From Methylocaldum sp002005105 (GTDB lineage Bacteria; Pseudomonadota; Gammaproteobacteria; Methylococcales; Methylococcaceae): a stretch of DNA of 64,000 nucleotides. Of this stretch, positions 8,328 to 16,872 are shown piece after piece. The position numbers and the translations under genes are program-made. Location of the stretch: contig NZ_CP194902.1 in assembly GCF_051027545.1 (NCBI RefSeq), positions 3,782,001 through 3,846,000 on the forward strand. The letters run 5' to 3'. Position 1 is the stretch's first letter. Every line of letters starts with the position of its first letter. The notes beneath the pieces are model-generated. The model was not told where the DNA came from. It did not search any database and was given only the letters and a program-made list of their open reading frames with translations.

Positions 8328-9416
8328 TCGGCAGGCAGGTTTCGGGACGTCCGTCTTAGCGGACGCATTACGAACCTTCTTCACCATGCCATTGCCCCCG
8401 CGGACAGTTGGCAACCCCGCCCGGCCCCTTTCGGTCATAGTGTCCACCGCGCGCCAGAAACGCTTCAGGATCGCGTTTCTTTCCATCATGATTTCGTGGC
8501 GTGCTCCTTTCAATAGCTGCAGCCGTCCGTTCGGCAGTCGGCGCGCGAAGCGTTTGGCCGCGTCGGCATCGACGATCCGGTCGTCGTCGCCGATCAGGAT
8601 GGTCACCGGCACGTCGATGGACTCGGGGATTCCGCGAGCATTGAGCTTGGCGATCGAGGTGAATGCCGAACGTACCCAGCGATACGTCGCGCCGCGGCGC
8701 TCCAGCAGCGGATTGGATTTGACGAGTTCCGGCAAAACCCGGAAGCGTTCGGGATCGCTGGTCAGGGCATTGCCTTCAAACCGCCGCAATGACGGGAGAT
8801 GATGCCGTTCCCCGGGGGCCTGTAAGTCCGCGAATCCCATGCCGGCGACGGCGCCGACCAGTATGGGCGCGAACCAGCGCGGCCAGCCCTTGGTCTTGAG
8901 GTCGATCATGGGCGCGCAAAGCAGCGCGCCGTCGACTTTCAAGCGCCGTTCGGCCATGAACCGCAAGGCGACATGCCCGCCGGTGGAATGGGCGATGACA
9001 TATCGGTTGGCTTCCGGAACGCACCATACTTCCCGGATGAACAAGGCGATGTCTTCCAGATAATCGTCGAAGGATGTCACGTCGACTTTTTTCCGACCTT
9101 TCGGGAAGCGGTCCGACATCCCCTGTCCGTGCCAGTCGAACGAATAAACATAAAGGCCCCTGGCGGTAAGGCCTTCGACGATTTCGCAATATTTCTCCAG
9201 ACATTCGGCACGGCCCTGAAGCAGCAGCACGGATCCCCGTTTCAACGCATGGGCGGGGCGAGCGATACCGTAGCGGATGGTCGCTCCCTCGGCCGTCCGC
9301 AAATTCCCGACGAAGTCGAATGGCGTGGCGAACGGAAACGTACGCGTTGATCGCTTCGCCGGATGGGCAACGAATAAAGGTGGCTCTCCGTAGGAAGGAA
9401 ATGATGTCGTGGCCAC
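8322..9416 (-). CDS. Alpha/beta hydrolase, lysophospholipase / monoacylglycerol lipase-like
   Basis: The 364-residue product shows the Hydrolase_4 (serine aminopeptidase S33) pattern. LLLQGRAECLEKY forms the oxyanion-hole region, FDWHGQGMS follows, and the nucleophile elbow is YVIAHSTGGH (Ser in A-H-S-T-G, first Gly replaced by Ala). Asp is in ILIGDDDRIVD and the catalytic His in GARHEIMME. No signal peptide is evident, so it is probably cytoplasmic or membrane-peripheral. The likely role is lysophospholipid or monoglyceride hydrolysis; the natural substrate is not known. The first ~30 residues are poorly conserved-looking and a downstream start is possible. Confidence 0.85.
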   Translation of the reverse strand: MATTSFPSYGEPPLFVAHPAKRSTRTFPFATPFDFVGNLRTAEGATIRYGIARPAHALKRGSVLLLQGRAECLEKYCEIVEGLTARGLYVYSFDWHGQGMSDRFPKGRKKVDVTSFDDYLEDIALFIREVWCVPEANRYVIAHSTGGHVALRFMAERRLKVDGALLCAPMIDLKTKGWPRWFAPILVGAVAGMGFADLQAPGERHHLPSLRRFEGNALTSDPERFRVLPELVKSNPLLERRGATYRWVRSAFTSIAKLNARGIPESIDVPVTILIGDDDRIVDADAAKRFARRLPNGRLQLLKGARHEIMMERNAILKRFWRAVDTMTERGRAGLPTVRGGNGMVKKVRNASAKTDVPKPACRS

Positions 9417-9556
9417 GATGATTCTTCCGCTGTTCGAGTGTCAAACTAGTGTTAAGGTAAAAGCCTGCCACAAGCCTGAATGACGGACCGGTGGCAACCG
9501 TCCCTATAAATGAAAATTAACCCGCCGTACCCCGGCGCCAGAAAAGGTGCAGTCTC

Positions 9557-11635
9557 ATGGACTCCATTCACAGAAACCGTCTGAGTTCCGAAACCAGTCC
9601 CTATTTGCTGCAACATGCCGACAATCCGGTCGACTGGTACCCTTGGGGCGACGAGGCGCTCGAAAAAGCCCGCAAGGAAGACAAACCGATCTTGCTGTCC
9701 ATCGGGTATTCGGCCTGCCACTGGTGCCACGTGATGGCTCATGAATCGTTCGAGGACGAGGCGACCGCGGCGGTGATGAACGAGCTGTTCGTCAACATCA
9801 AGGTGGATCGCGAGGAACGGCCGGATTTGGACAAGATCTATCAGCTAGCGCATCAAATTATCGCCCGCCGTCCCGGCGGCTGGCCGCTGACCATGTTTCT
9901 CAATCCGCACAATCAGTTACCGTTCTTCGGCGGCACCTATTTCCCGAATACCGCTCGCTATCAGTTACCGGCATTCCGTTCCTTGCTGGCCCAGGTTGCC
10001 GAATACTATCGCCGACACAAACAAGATCTCGAGGACCACGGCAAGTCTTTTGCCGACATCCTGCAATCCATTAGACAAGCAGAAGGCTCGGAAGCTCCGG
10101 ATGCCGGTGTCCTTATCCGGGCGGAGCGCGAGTTGGAAGCCAATTTCGACAGCGTCAACGGCGGATTCGGCGATGCGCCGAAGTTTCCCCAATTGTCCAA
10201 TCTCGAATTTCTGCTGCGTTTATGGGGCCAGAACCCGAACGAGCATGCATCCGCTCTTCGCATGGTGACGACGACGCTTACCAAGATGGCGGAAGGCGGG
10301 ATTTACGATCACATCGGCGGCGGGTTCGCCCGCTATTCGGTAGACACCGCTTGGGAAATTCCCCATTTCGAGAAAATGCTGTACGACAACGGCGTTTTTT
10401 TGTCTCTGTATGCCGAGGCTTGGCGAGCGACCCAAGATCCTTTGTTCCGGAAGGTCTCGGAGGAGACGGCGGAATGGGCCGTACGGGAGATGCAATCGCC
10501 TGAAGGCGGTTTCTATTCGAGTCTGGACGCGGATTCCGAGGGTGAGGAAGGCAAGTATTACGTTTGGAATCGGGCGGAAATAAAAGACCTTCTTTCGTCC
10601 GAGGAATATGCCGTCGTGGAGCTCCATTACGGTCTGGATCGAAGCCCCAATTTCGAGGGCCATTGGCATCTGCACGTGGAAACACCGCTTCGGGAGGTGG
10701 CCGCCCGTTTGAGCACCGATCAGGCGGAAGCCGAGCGCCGACTGGCATCCGCGCGCGCTACCCTATTCCAGGCTCGCGAAAAGCGGATCAGGCCGGGACG
10801 CGACGACAAGGTGCTGACGGCCTGGAACGGCTTGATGATCAAGGGACTGGCTTCCGCCGGCCGGTTGCTGGAGCGGAAGGATTGGATCGACGCGGCGGAC
10901 CGGGCCTTCGAGTTTCTGCGCCGGGAGCTATGCGTCGAGGAAAGCCGGCTGCTGGCGACTTACAAGGATGGCAGAGCCCATTTGAATGGGTATTTGGACG
11001 ACTACGCGTTTCTGCTCGACGCCGGTCTGGAACTCCTGCAATGCGAGTGGCGAACGGAGCGCCTCGATTGGCTCTCGAAGCTGGCCGACCAGCTTCTCGC
11101 CCGTTTCGAAGACCGGGAACAAGGCGGATTTTTCTTCACCTCGGACGATCACGAAGAACTGATCCAGCGGCCGAAAACGCTCATGGACGAATCGATGCCT
11201 TCGGGTAACGGCGTTGCTGCGTTGGCCTTGCTGCGCCTCGGCCATCTGGTGGGCGAGTACCGCTACACCGAAGCCGCGGAACGTACGCTGCGGGCTGCCA
11301 TGCCGTCGGTGCGCCAATATCCCCATGCCCACGGTGCCTTGCTGAATGCCATGCTGGATTGGCTATATCCGCCGCAATTCATCGTGCTGCGAGGAAGGCC
11401 GGAAGCTTTTCGGCCTTGGATCGATGCGGTCCGTGATACGCCGGCTGCCGGCACGCAGCGCCTGGTGTTCGCGATACCCGCCGAGGAAAAGTCCTTGTCC
11501 GGCACTTTGGCCGAACGCAAGGCGGAGACGGGGGAAATCGCTTATGTGTGTTCGGGCATGACATGCCTCGCACCGATCCGCGCCTTGCCGGAGTTCAGGG
11601 ATTTTCTGCGAATGCCTATCGGGACGACGTTATAG
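9557..11635 (+). CDS. DUF255 thioredoxin-fold protein (YyaL / SPATA20 family)
   Basis: The 692-residue protein has the family hallmark N-terminus (NRLSSETSPYLLQHADNPVD), a thioredoxin-like domain with the active-site pair C54-H-W-C57 (SACHWCHVM), and a long (alpha/alpha)6-barrel-like C-terminal part (GGGFARYSVD, PHFEKMLYDNG, DADSEGEEGKYY, RIRPGRDDKVLTAWNGLM). Length is normal. Members are widespread and sometimes annotated as redox or epimerase-like, but the reaction is not established. It stands as a single transcription unit, with a family 1 repeat cluster on its 3' side. Confidence 0.92.
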   Translation: MDSIHRNRLSSETSPYLLQHADNPVDWYPWGDEALEKARKEDKPILLSIGYSACHWCHVMAHESFEDEATAAVMNELFVNIKVDREERPDLDKIYQLAHQIIARRPGGWPLTMFLNPHNQLPFFGGTYFPNTARYQLPAFRSLLAQVAEYYRRHKQDLEDHGKSFADILQSIRQAEGSEAPDAGVLIRAERELEANFDSVNGGFGDAPKFPQLSNLEFLLRLWGQNPNEHASALRMVTTTLTKMAEGGIYDHIGGGFARYSVDTAWEIPHFEKMLYDNGVFLSLYAEAWRATQDPLFRKVSEETAEWAVREMQSPEGGFYSSLDADSEGEEGKYYVWNRAEIKDLLSSEEYAVVELHYGLDRSPNFEGHWHLHVETPLREVAARLSTDQAEAERRLASARATLFQAREKRIRPGRDDKVLTAWNGLMIKGLASAGRLLERKDWIDAADRAFEFLRRELCVEESRLLATYKDGRAHLNGYLDDYAFLLDAGLELLQCEWRTERLDWLSKLADQLLARFEDREQGGFFFTSDDHEELIQRPKTLMDESMPSGNGVAALALLRLGHLVGEYRYTEAAERTLRAAMPSVRQYPHAHGALLNAMLDWLYPPQFIVLRGRPEAFRPWIDAVRDTPAAGTQRLVFAIPAEEKSLSGTLAERKAETGEIAYVCSGMTCLAPIRALPEFRDFLRMPIGTTL

Positions 11636-11686
11636 AGCGGGCTGGGTCTAATCGGATATGGTTTTTTGCTGGTGGACGAGCATTGT

Positions 11687-11833
11687 GTAGGTCGGCGATC
11701 CCTTGCCGACGGAGTTGCATGTCGGGACGCTGCGTCGGGAAAGGATTCCCGACCTACCTCGCGGTGCCGGTTCGTAGGTCGGCAATCCTTTGCCGACAGG
11801 CCGGCTTGGCCAGGCAAGGGATCGCCGACCTAC
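11687..11833. repeat. REP-like hairpin cluster, family 1 (four units)
   Basis: Units at 11687-11710, 11734-11757, 11774-11797 and a partial one ending at 11833 alternate in orientation. The right side ends in GCTACGCCAAACCGGAAAATGCTCTAG-type sequence (around 11841-11866), which recurs at 21331-21355 and, diverged, near 57771-57797. It may be the edge of a larger composite element. Confidence 0.85.
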
Positions 11834-11931
11834 TTCGGGCGCTACGCCAAACCGGAAAATGCTCTAGCACGCCCTTGCGTGGACCCAGCACCAAACTTAT
11901 CGGGAGTGTGTCATAAGCACGTTTTCGTCAA

Positions 11932-13146
11932 GTGAAGAAAATTAGGAGCAACCCCCATACCGTTTCATCGATAGCCGAGCTCAAGCCGGGGTCCTCCGCT
12001 GTCTATCGGCCCGATGCCGAGACGGAATCGCCGGTGGAGGAGCGGCTTTACGTTCGAGGGGATGAATTTTTCATCGATCTGGTGCGCGACATCAACGCGG
12101 CCGTCCGCGAGGTTCAGCTCGAGACCTATATTTTCGAACTGGACGCCGTCGGGCGCGCCTTCATTGCCGCGATGAGCCATGCCCATCAGCGGGGTGTCAG
12201 AGTCCGCTTCCTGGTGGATGGCGTGGGACTGCCGCTTGCCGGAGGCCGCTTGCTCGCCGCGCTCGAGGAGTCGGGATTTCCGTTCCGGATATTCCATCCG
12301 ATTCCATGGTTTTTCCGTCATTGGCGGCACATGGCGGGTGGCCGGGCGGTGCCGCCGCGATTCTTGCAGCTATTGACCCGGCTCAACAACCGCAATCACC
12401 GGAAGGTCTGCACAATAGATCGAAGGATCGCCTGGATCGGCAGTTTCAATATCTGCGCGCTACATCTTCCGGTCGCTCATGGCGGAGAAGAATGGAGGGA
12501 CACGGCGGTTCGCATCGAGAACATCGACACCCGGCCGCTCGAACAGGCGTTCCGGCGCGCATGGAATCCTTGGCGCTGGCATCCTCTCCGGCATCGAACG
12601 TCACTGCGGTCTCCCTTCCGTCTGAACGACACCCGGCGCCAGCGCCGCGCGCGCACGAGGGAGCTCTTGCGGCGGATCGGCCGAAGTAAGCGGCGAATCT
12701 GGATCACCAACGCGTATTTCGTTCCGGACGAGCGTCTTCTGCACGAGATCAACCGAGCCGCGAAGCGAGGGGTCGACGTTCGCATCATTCTCCCGTCGAT
12801 ATCCGACATCTTTTTCATGCCATGGACCTCGGCGACGTTCTACGGCAGCCTGCTGGATCACGGGGTGAAAATTTACGAGTATCAGCCGGGCGTTCTGCAC
12901 GCCAAGACCATCATTATCGACGAGTGGATGACGGTGGGTTCGAGCAACATGAATTCGCGGAGTCTACGGCACGATCTGGAAGTCGATTACGTGCTGCGTC
13001 AAGCCGGTACGAAGGCGGCCCTGGCGTCTGCGTTTCTAAGGGATTTGAAGCACTCCAAGGAAATATCGCCCGAGGCTTACCCGAACCGGCCGTTATGGCA
13101 GCGCTTTCTGGCACATTTGGTTCTGTTCGCGAAGTATTGGATTTGA
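11932..13146 (+). CDS. Cardiolipin synthase-like phospholipase D family protein
   Basis: The 404-residue protein carries two HKD motifs: N-H156-R-K158-V-C-T-I-D163 and L-H323-A-K325-T-I-I-I-D330, each followed by the expected G-S-N/F-N (IGSFNIC, VGSSNMNSRSL). This is the ClsB-like layout without the N-terminal double transmembrane hairpin of ClsA. The function is transfer of a phosphatidyl group to make cardiolipin at the inner membrane. The start is GTG at 11932; no strong Shine-Dalgarno is visible, so a start some codons downstream is possible. Repeat clusters flank the gene on both sides. Confidence 0.88.
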   Translation: MKKIRSNPHTVSSIAELKPGSSAVYRPDAETESPVEERLYVRGDEFFIDLVRDINAAVREVQLETYIFELDAVGRAFIAAMSHAHQRGVRVRFLVDGVGLPLAGGRLLAALEESGFPFRIFHPIPWFFRHWRHMAGGRAVPPRFLQLLTRLNNRNHRKVCTIDRRIAWIGSFNICALHLPVAHGGEEWRDTAVRIENIDTRPLEQAFRRAWNPWRWHPLRHRTSLRSPFRLNDTRRQRRARTRELLRRIGRSKRRIWITNAYFVPDERLLHEINRAAKRGVDVRIILPSISDIFFMPWTSATFYGSLLDHGVKIYEYQPGVLHAKTIIIDEWMTVGSSNMNSRSLRHDLEVDYVLRQAGTKAALASAFLRDLKHSKEISPEAYPNRPLWQRFLAHLVLFAKYWI

Positions 13147-13156
13147 AAGGGCAGTC

Positions 13157-13340
13157 GTCGGCAAAGGATTGCCGACCTACGTCTGCGCCGCCAATTAGGT
13201 CGGGAATCCTTTCCCGACGCAGCGTCCCGACATGCGGCTCCGTCGGCAAGGGATTGCCGACCTACGAACCGGCACCGCGAGGTGGGTCGGGAATCCCTTG
13301 CCGACGCAACGGGTTCGTCGGTAAGGGACTGCCGACCTAT
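13157..13340. repeat. REP-like hairpin cluster, family 1 (five units)
   Basis: Units at 13157-13180, 13196-13218, 13242-13265, 13282-13305 and 13317-13340 alternate in direction with spacers of 11-23 bases. Stem variants GTCGGCAA/TTGCCGAC, GTCGGGAA/TTCCCGAC and GTCGGTAA occur side by side. The rest of 13147-13475 shows no gene. Confidence 0.88.
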
Positions 13341-13475
13341 ATCTACACCTATAGGGTGCAGCGGGTGGACGAACCGCACCGATCACGACCGGCGAGATTC
13401 CTTGTCGCAGAAAATTGGTCGGCGCGTTTCGCGCACTTCCAGGAGCCGGGCTTACACGCTACCGCAGCGAGCGGC

Positions 13476-14534
13476 TCATTCCTCTGAACGTACCTTAAGC
13501 CATTCGGCGATCGCCGGCGGGATGTCCTTCTGCGAGCGGCTGCTGACGTAGATCCCGATGTGGCCGCCCTTGAAAACGATCGTGCCGTAATCCTTGGTGC
13601 CGACGTATTTCTCCAAAGGAATGGAAGCCGACGGCGGAACGAGATGGTCTTCGGTGGCGTAGACATTCAGCACCGGCATCTTGATCTGCTTGAGATCGAT
13701 GGTCCGCCCGCCGATTTTCAAGGTTCCCTTGATCAACCGGTTTTCCTGATAGAAGCATTTGATGAACTGCCGGAACAGTTCGCCGGGCTGATCCGGACTA
13801 TCGAAAATCCACTTCTCCATGCGCAGGAAATTCTTGAGGCGGTCCTCGTCCTCCAGAATGTCTGCCATATCCACGTATTTCTGGCCGGTCAGCCGGAACG
13901 GCTTCAAGGACAGGAAGCTCCAGTTGAGCAGCTCGCCGGGAATATTCCCCAGGGTATCGACCATGAGGTCCACATCGAGATCGCGATACCAGTGGCTCAA
14001 TGTGTTGTCCGGCGTGTGGAAGTCGACCGGGGTCACCATGGTGATCAAATTGCGCACCCTTTCGGGGTGCAGGGCCGTATAGCACAGGCTCAGGGTGCCG
14101 CCTTGGCAGATCCCGAGCACGTTGATGCTGGGCAGGTCGTGCTGTTTGCAGACGAAATCGACACACCGGCGTATGTACCGGTTGACGTAGTCCTCCAGGT
14201 CGAGAAACCGGTCGGCTCCATCGGGATAACCCCAATCGATCAGGTAAACGTCGACGCCTTGATCGAGCAACCCGCGGATGATGGAACGGTCTTCCTGAAG
14301 ATCCGTCATGTAAGGACGGTTCACCAAGGCATAAACGATCAGCAGCGGAACGGTCGAGACTTGTTCCCGCCGCGGGCGATAACGGTAAAGAACGAGTTTG
14401 TCCTCCCGGTAAACCGGATCCTTGGGACTCGCTTCCACGTCGACTCGGCCGATCTTGCTGAGCGTGGTCATCCCGTTCGCGATTCGGCGGTTGAATTCAA
14501 AAAGCTCTTGAGTAATCTGTTCCGGGCGTAGCAT
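13476..14534 (-). CDS. phaC: Class III PHA synthase, catalytic subunit PhaC
   Basis: The 352-residue product has the class III length and the lipase-like synthase box G-I-C143-Q-G-G with the nucleophilic cysteine. Asp lies in YATEDHLVPP and His in FKGGHIGIYV. PVDFHTPD and the WGYPDGADR region are also typical. With PhaE it polymerises 3-hydroxybutyryl-CoA on the surface of storage granules. It follows phaE by 18 bases on the same strand, so the two are co-transcribed from the shared promoter at 15869. GAGGAGCGAGCG just upstream supplies the ribosome binding site. Confidence 0.96.
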   Translation of the reverse strand: MLRPEQITQELFEFNRRIANGMTTLSKIGRVDVEASPKDPVYREDKLVLYRYRPRREQVSTVPLLIVYALVNRPYMTDLQEDRSIIRGLLDQGVDVYLIDWGYPDGADRFLDLEDYVNRYIRRCVDFVCKQHDLPSINVLGICQGGTLSLCYTALHPERVRNLITMVTPVDFHTPDNTLSHWYRDLDVDLMVDTLGNIPGELLNWSFLSLKPFRLTGQKYVDMADILEDEDRLKNFLRMEKWIFDSPDQPGELFRQFIKCFYQENRLIKGTLKIGGRTIDLKQIKMPVLNVYATEDHLVPPSASIPLEKYVGTKDYGTIVFKGGHIGIYVSSRSQKDIPPAIAEWLKVRSEE

Positions 14535-14552
14535 CGCTCGCTCCTCGATAAC

Positions 14553-15821
14553 TTAGGTAGATGTCTTGGCCCTCGTTCTGCGTGGCGCGCTGGGTGTTTC
14601 GCTCTTTTCGCCTCGCGCTTGCCCGCGCAGGTTTTCCAACTCGCGTTGCAAGGCCGAAACTTCGGCCCGAAGCTCCAGTACGCCGGATTCCTCCAGCGTC
14701 TGTTCCAACTGCCAAACCCGCCGCTGCAACTGATGAACGCGGCGGTGACTGGTGTCCAGCTCGCGGCGCGTCGGCATGTTGAATGCGCTGAGGGTCTCCT
14801 CGACCATCTTCTGTTCCTGGCGTTTTACGGCAAAGACAGCGTTGGTCAACAGGGTTTGAGCCTGGGTGAATTCATCCGAAGTCGATATATCGGTGTAGGC
14901 CTGTTCGCTACAGTCGATCCACAAGTTGTAAAGAGCGCGCAGACTGTCGAACGATTCTCTTTTTTGGGCTTTTTCGTAAAGCTCGTTGGCGAACAGATCG
15001 ATGGCTTTCGCCGTTATTCCCGAAAGGGACAGAGCATACGCCTGGAGAGCCTGATAATAATCGAGCCATAGCAATCCCCAGCGTTGCAGCTCTTCCTGCC
15101 ATTCGCGGGTATAGCCGATGGTCGGCATCGACAGGAGGCCAACCATGCCCTGGTGCAAGGTTTCCGGGCCGTATGGGGAGCCGAATCCGCGTACCGCCTT
15201 CTCCATGTCGCCCGGCAAGATCGAGAACGCCGAGCAGACGCGGCGCCAGTTGTCCAAAGGCATGCCCCAGAAGGTGGCGAACCCGGACCAGGGATCCTTG
15301 GCGGCCCGAAGCTGCTCCCCGAATTGTTCGTGCATCTGCCTGACGCTGCGGCTGAGCGCATCCCACTGGCTTTCCGCGCCTTGAGCGGCCCCGTAACTGT
15401 TGGAAAGGATCTTCCACAATCCCTCTCCCATGCGGAAATAGGCTTTATTGGCGTCCAGCAGCTTTCCGATCGATTCGCGGGAGTGTCCCGGTATCAGGGG
15501 CATCCAAAAGGTGCCCCATAGATCGAAAAGGCGTGACCACGAGTCGGCTGGCGCTTTCTCATCCGTCGCCCCGGGTTTGGATTCGAAGGTTTGCCGCGAA
15601 AGTTCGAGCCAGAGATCCCAGCTCTTCCGTTGCGTAGCGATCCAGAAATCGCCCCAGTCGAACGGACCGGGTCCAGCTTCCGGGCCTGCTCCCTCGGAAA
15701 CCGCTCGAGGTTCTTCGATCGCCTTACGGGAAAGATCGGACCACGACTCCCAGTACTTGCGTTGCGTGTCTAGCCAGAGACGAGCCCAGGCATCCACTGG
15801 GGAGGAAGATTGATCAGTCAT
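14553..15821 (-). CDS. phaE: Class III PHA synthase, PhaE subunit
   Basis: The 422-residue protein is rich in Trp, Gln and Glu. It has repeated ARLWLDTQRKYWESWSDLSR-like segments near the N-terminus (a second version reads FWIATQRKSWDLWLELSRQ), the PhaE core (FSILPGDMEKAVRGFG, TIGYTREWQEELQRWG) and a C-terminal coiled coil ending in a basic Ala/Arg tail. PhaE has no catalytic residues but is required for activity of the class III enzyme. It is slightly longer than the Allochromatium-type PhaE because of the duplicated N-terminal Trp-rich segment. GGAGA lies 6 bases before the ATG. Confidence 0.93.
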   Translation of the reverse strand: MTDQSSSPVDAWARLWLDTQRKYWESWSDLSRKAIEEPRAVSEGAGPEAGPGPFDWGDFWIATQRKSWDLWLELSRQTFESKPGATDEKAPADSWSRLFDLWGTFWMPLIPGHSRESIGKLLDANKAYFRMGEGLWKILSNSYGAAQGAESQWDALSRSVRQMHEQFGEQLRAAKDPWSGFATFWGMPLDNWRRVCSAFSILPGDMEKAVRGFGSPYGPETLHQGMVGLLSMPTIGYTREWQEELQRWGLLWLDYYQALQAYALSLSGITAKAIDLFANELYEKAQKRESFDSLRALYNLWIDCSEQAYTDISTSDEFTQAQTLLTNAVFAVKRQEQKMVEETLSAFNMPTRRELDTSHRRVHQLQRRVWQLEQTLEESGVLELRAEVSALQRELENLRGQARGEKSETPSAPRRTRAKTST

Positions 15822-15868
15822 TCGAGTCTCCGTTGGTCGGATTTGTTACGGCATGACGCCGTGTCGAT

Positions 15869-15901
15869 ACTATACCAGATCAATGTTGCGACGCAGCATT
15901 G
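15869..15901 (-). promoter_or_regulatory. phaEC promoter with candidate PhaR operator
   Basis: On the minus strand a TATAGT -10 box (15869-15874), preceded by TGG (extended -10), lies about 50 bases before phaE. Over the -35 position sits an inverted repeat, CAATGTTGC then 3 bases then GCAGCATTG (15881-15901, one mismatch). TGC/GCA-rich palindromes are the known type of target for PhaR repressors, and phaR is in this locus. The assignment is inference. Confidence 0.5.
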
Positions 15902-16141
15902 TAAACCGGAGGTGAACCGCTTGTTTCCTCGCGGCGAAGACGTGATCGAAGCGTTTCGTTTTCGATACGCATAAATACATCTGATCTGTCGTTTGCCAGT
16001 ACGAAAATCGTCATTCAAAGACATCCGACCTGTGTTTCGCAGGCACGGTTCCCGAATCGGATCACTATTACTTTTTACACATCAATGCTCTTGCTGAATG
16101 TAAGTATTCCGGCCTATTGATCGGCTTGTCCCGCTCCGGTA

Positions 16142-16156
16142 TGGTGCAGTGCACCA
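16142..16156 (+). promoter_or_regulatory. Perfect palindrome before the phasin gene, candidate PhaR operator
   Basis: TGGTGCA-G-TGCACCA is a perfect 7+7 palindrome 51 bases upstream of the phasin start. It shares the TGC/GCA core with the palindrome over the phaE promoter. PhaR regulators of other bacteria bind such sites before phasin genes and let go when polymer is present. The remaining part of 15822-16207 holds no gene. Confidence 0.5.
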
Positions 16157-16207
16157 CTGATACTGCCGGATTCCCACTGTGTTTAAACCCTTGTTAAGGA
16201 GCTTGTG

Positions 16208-16756
16208 ATGAACACTCGTCAAATGTGCGATCAATGGTTCGAGATCAACCGCGCGGCGTTCGATCCGTTGATGCGTTGGAACGAAATCGCCCTTCAGGCG
16301 GCCGAAAGGATGGCCGGTAATCGGCAAGTTTACGATCAATGGTTCGAGATGAACCGTATAGCGGTCGACCCGTTCATGCGGTGGAACGAGATTGCGTTAC
16401 AGGCCGTCGAGAAAGTCGCCAAATGCAATTTGGCCATGGCTCAGGACTATTTGGAGATGGGAACGCGCCAGGCGCAATTGAATTGCGAAACGAGAGATCC
16501 CGACAAATGGAAGGACGGGGAACGGAAACTGATTTCCGAATTCGGTCAAAAGATCGCGGACCACGCAGGAGACTATCTGCGAGTGGCGAAGGAAACCCAG
16601 GACGCATTCAACGAGTGGGCCAATCAGACGGCGAAAGAAACCGCGGAGAGAGCGGCGCGCGCGGCCGAAACCACCGCGCGCGCCGGCGGCGAGACTGCCA
16701 AAGCCGCGGCCGGCGCCGAAGGGCAACAGGCACCGCGAGGAGCTCAGAAAGGATGA
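16208..16756 (+). CDS. Phasin (PHA granule-associated protein) with an N-terminal tandem repeat
   Basis: The 182-residue protein starts at ATG 16208, six bases after AAGGAG; the GTG just before it is less well placed. Residues 4-38 and 39-73 are a tandem repeat: DQWFEINRAAFDPLMRWNEI against DQWFEMNRIAVDPFMRWNEI. A phasin-like amphipathic helix follows (AQDYLEMGTRQAQL, AKETQDAFNEWANQT), then a low-complexity Ala/Glu/Thr tail. Phasins coat PHA granules. Position between phaE and phaA and the operator-like palindrome support the role, while the doubled N-terminal segment is unusual. Confidence 0.82.
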   Translation: MNTRQMCDQWFEINRAAFDPLMRWNEIALQAAERMAGNRQVYDQWFEMNRIAVDPFMRWNEIALQAVEKVAKCNLAMAQDYLEMGTRQAQLNCETRDPDKWKDGERKLISEFGQKIADHAGDYLRVAKETQDAFNEWANQTAKETAERAARAAETTARAGGETAKAAAGAEGQQAPRGAQKG

Positions 16757-16801
16757 GTTACGGTTTGGATTGAGCGCATTTCCATCAGACCGTAAGGCGA
16801 C

Positions 16802-16842
16802 GGGCCGGTTGTCCGCCCTCCGACACCGGCCCTTTCCTATTT
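16802..16842 (+). terminator. Hairpin terminator or attenuator after the phasin gene
   Basis: GGGCCGGT (16802-16809) pairs perfectly with ACCGGCCC (16825-16832) and is followed by TTTCCTATTTC. An 8-base GC-rich stem with a short pyrimidine run would lower read-through into phaA, fitting the high expression usual for phasins. Confidence 0.5.
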
Positions 16843-16872
16843 CAAAATTCAGTCTCAACAAGAGGTCAATCA

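Noticed and set aside
13157..13340. Regularly spaced repeats resembling a small CRISPR array
   Set aside because: The units alternate in direction, spacers differ in length (11-23 bases), units vary in sequence with compensated stems and no cas gene is near. They are REP-like hairpins.
13560..14531. 323-codon open frame opposite phaC
   Set aside because: Covers the catalytic gene almost exactly in antisense; codon pattern is the mirror of phaC.
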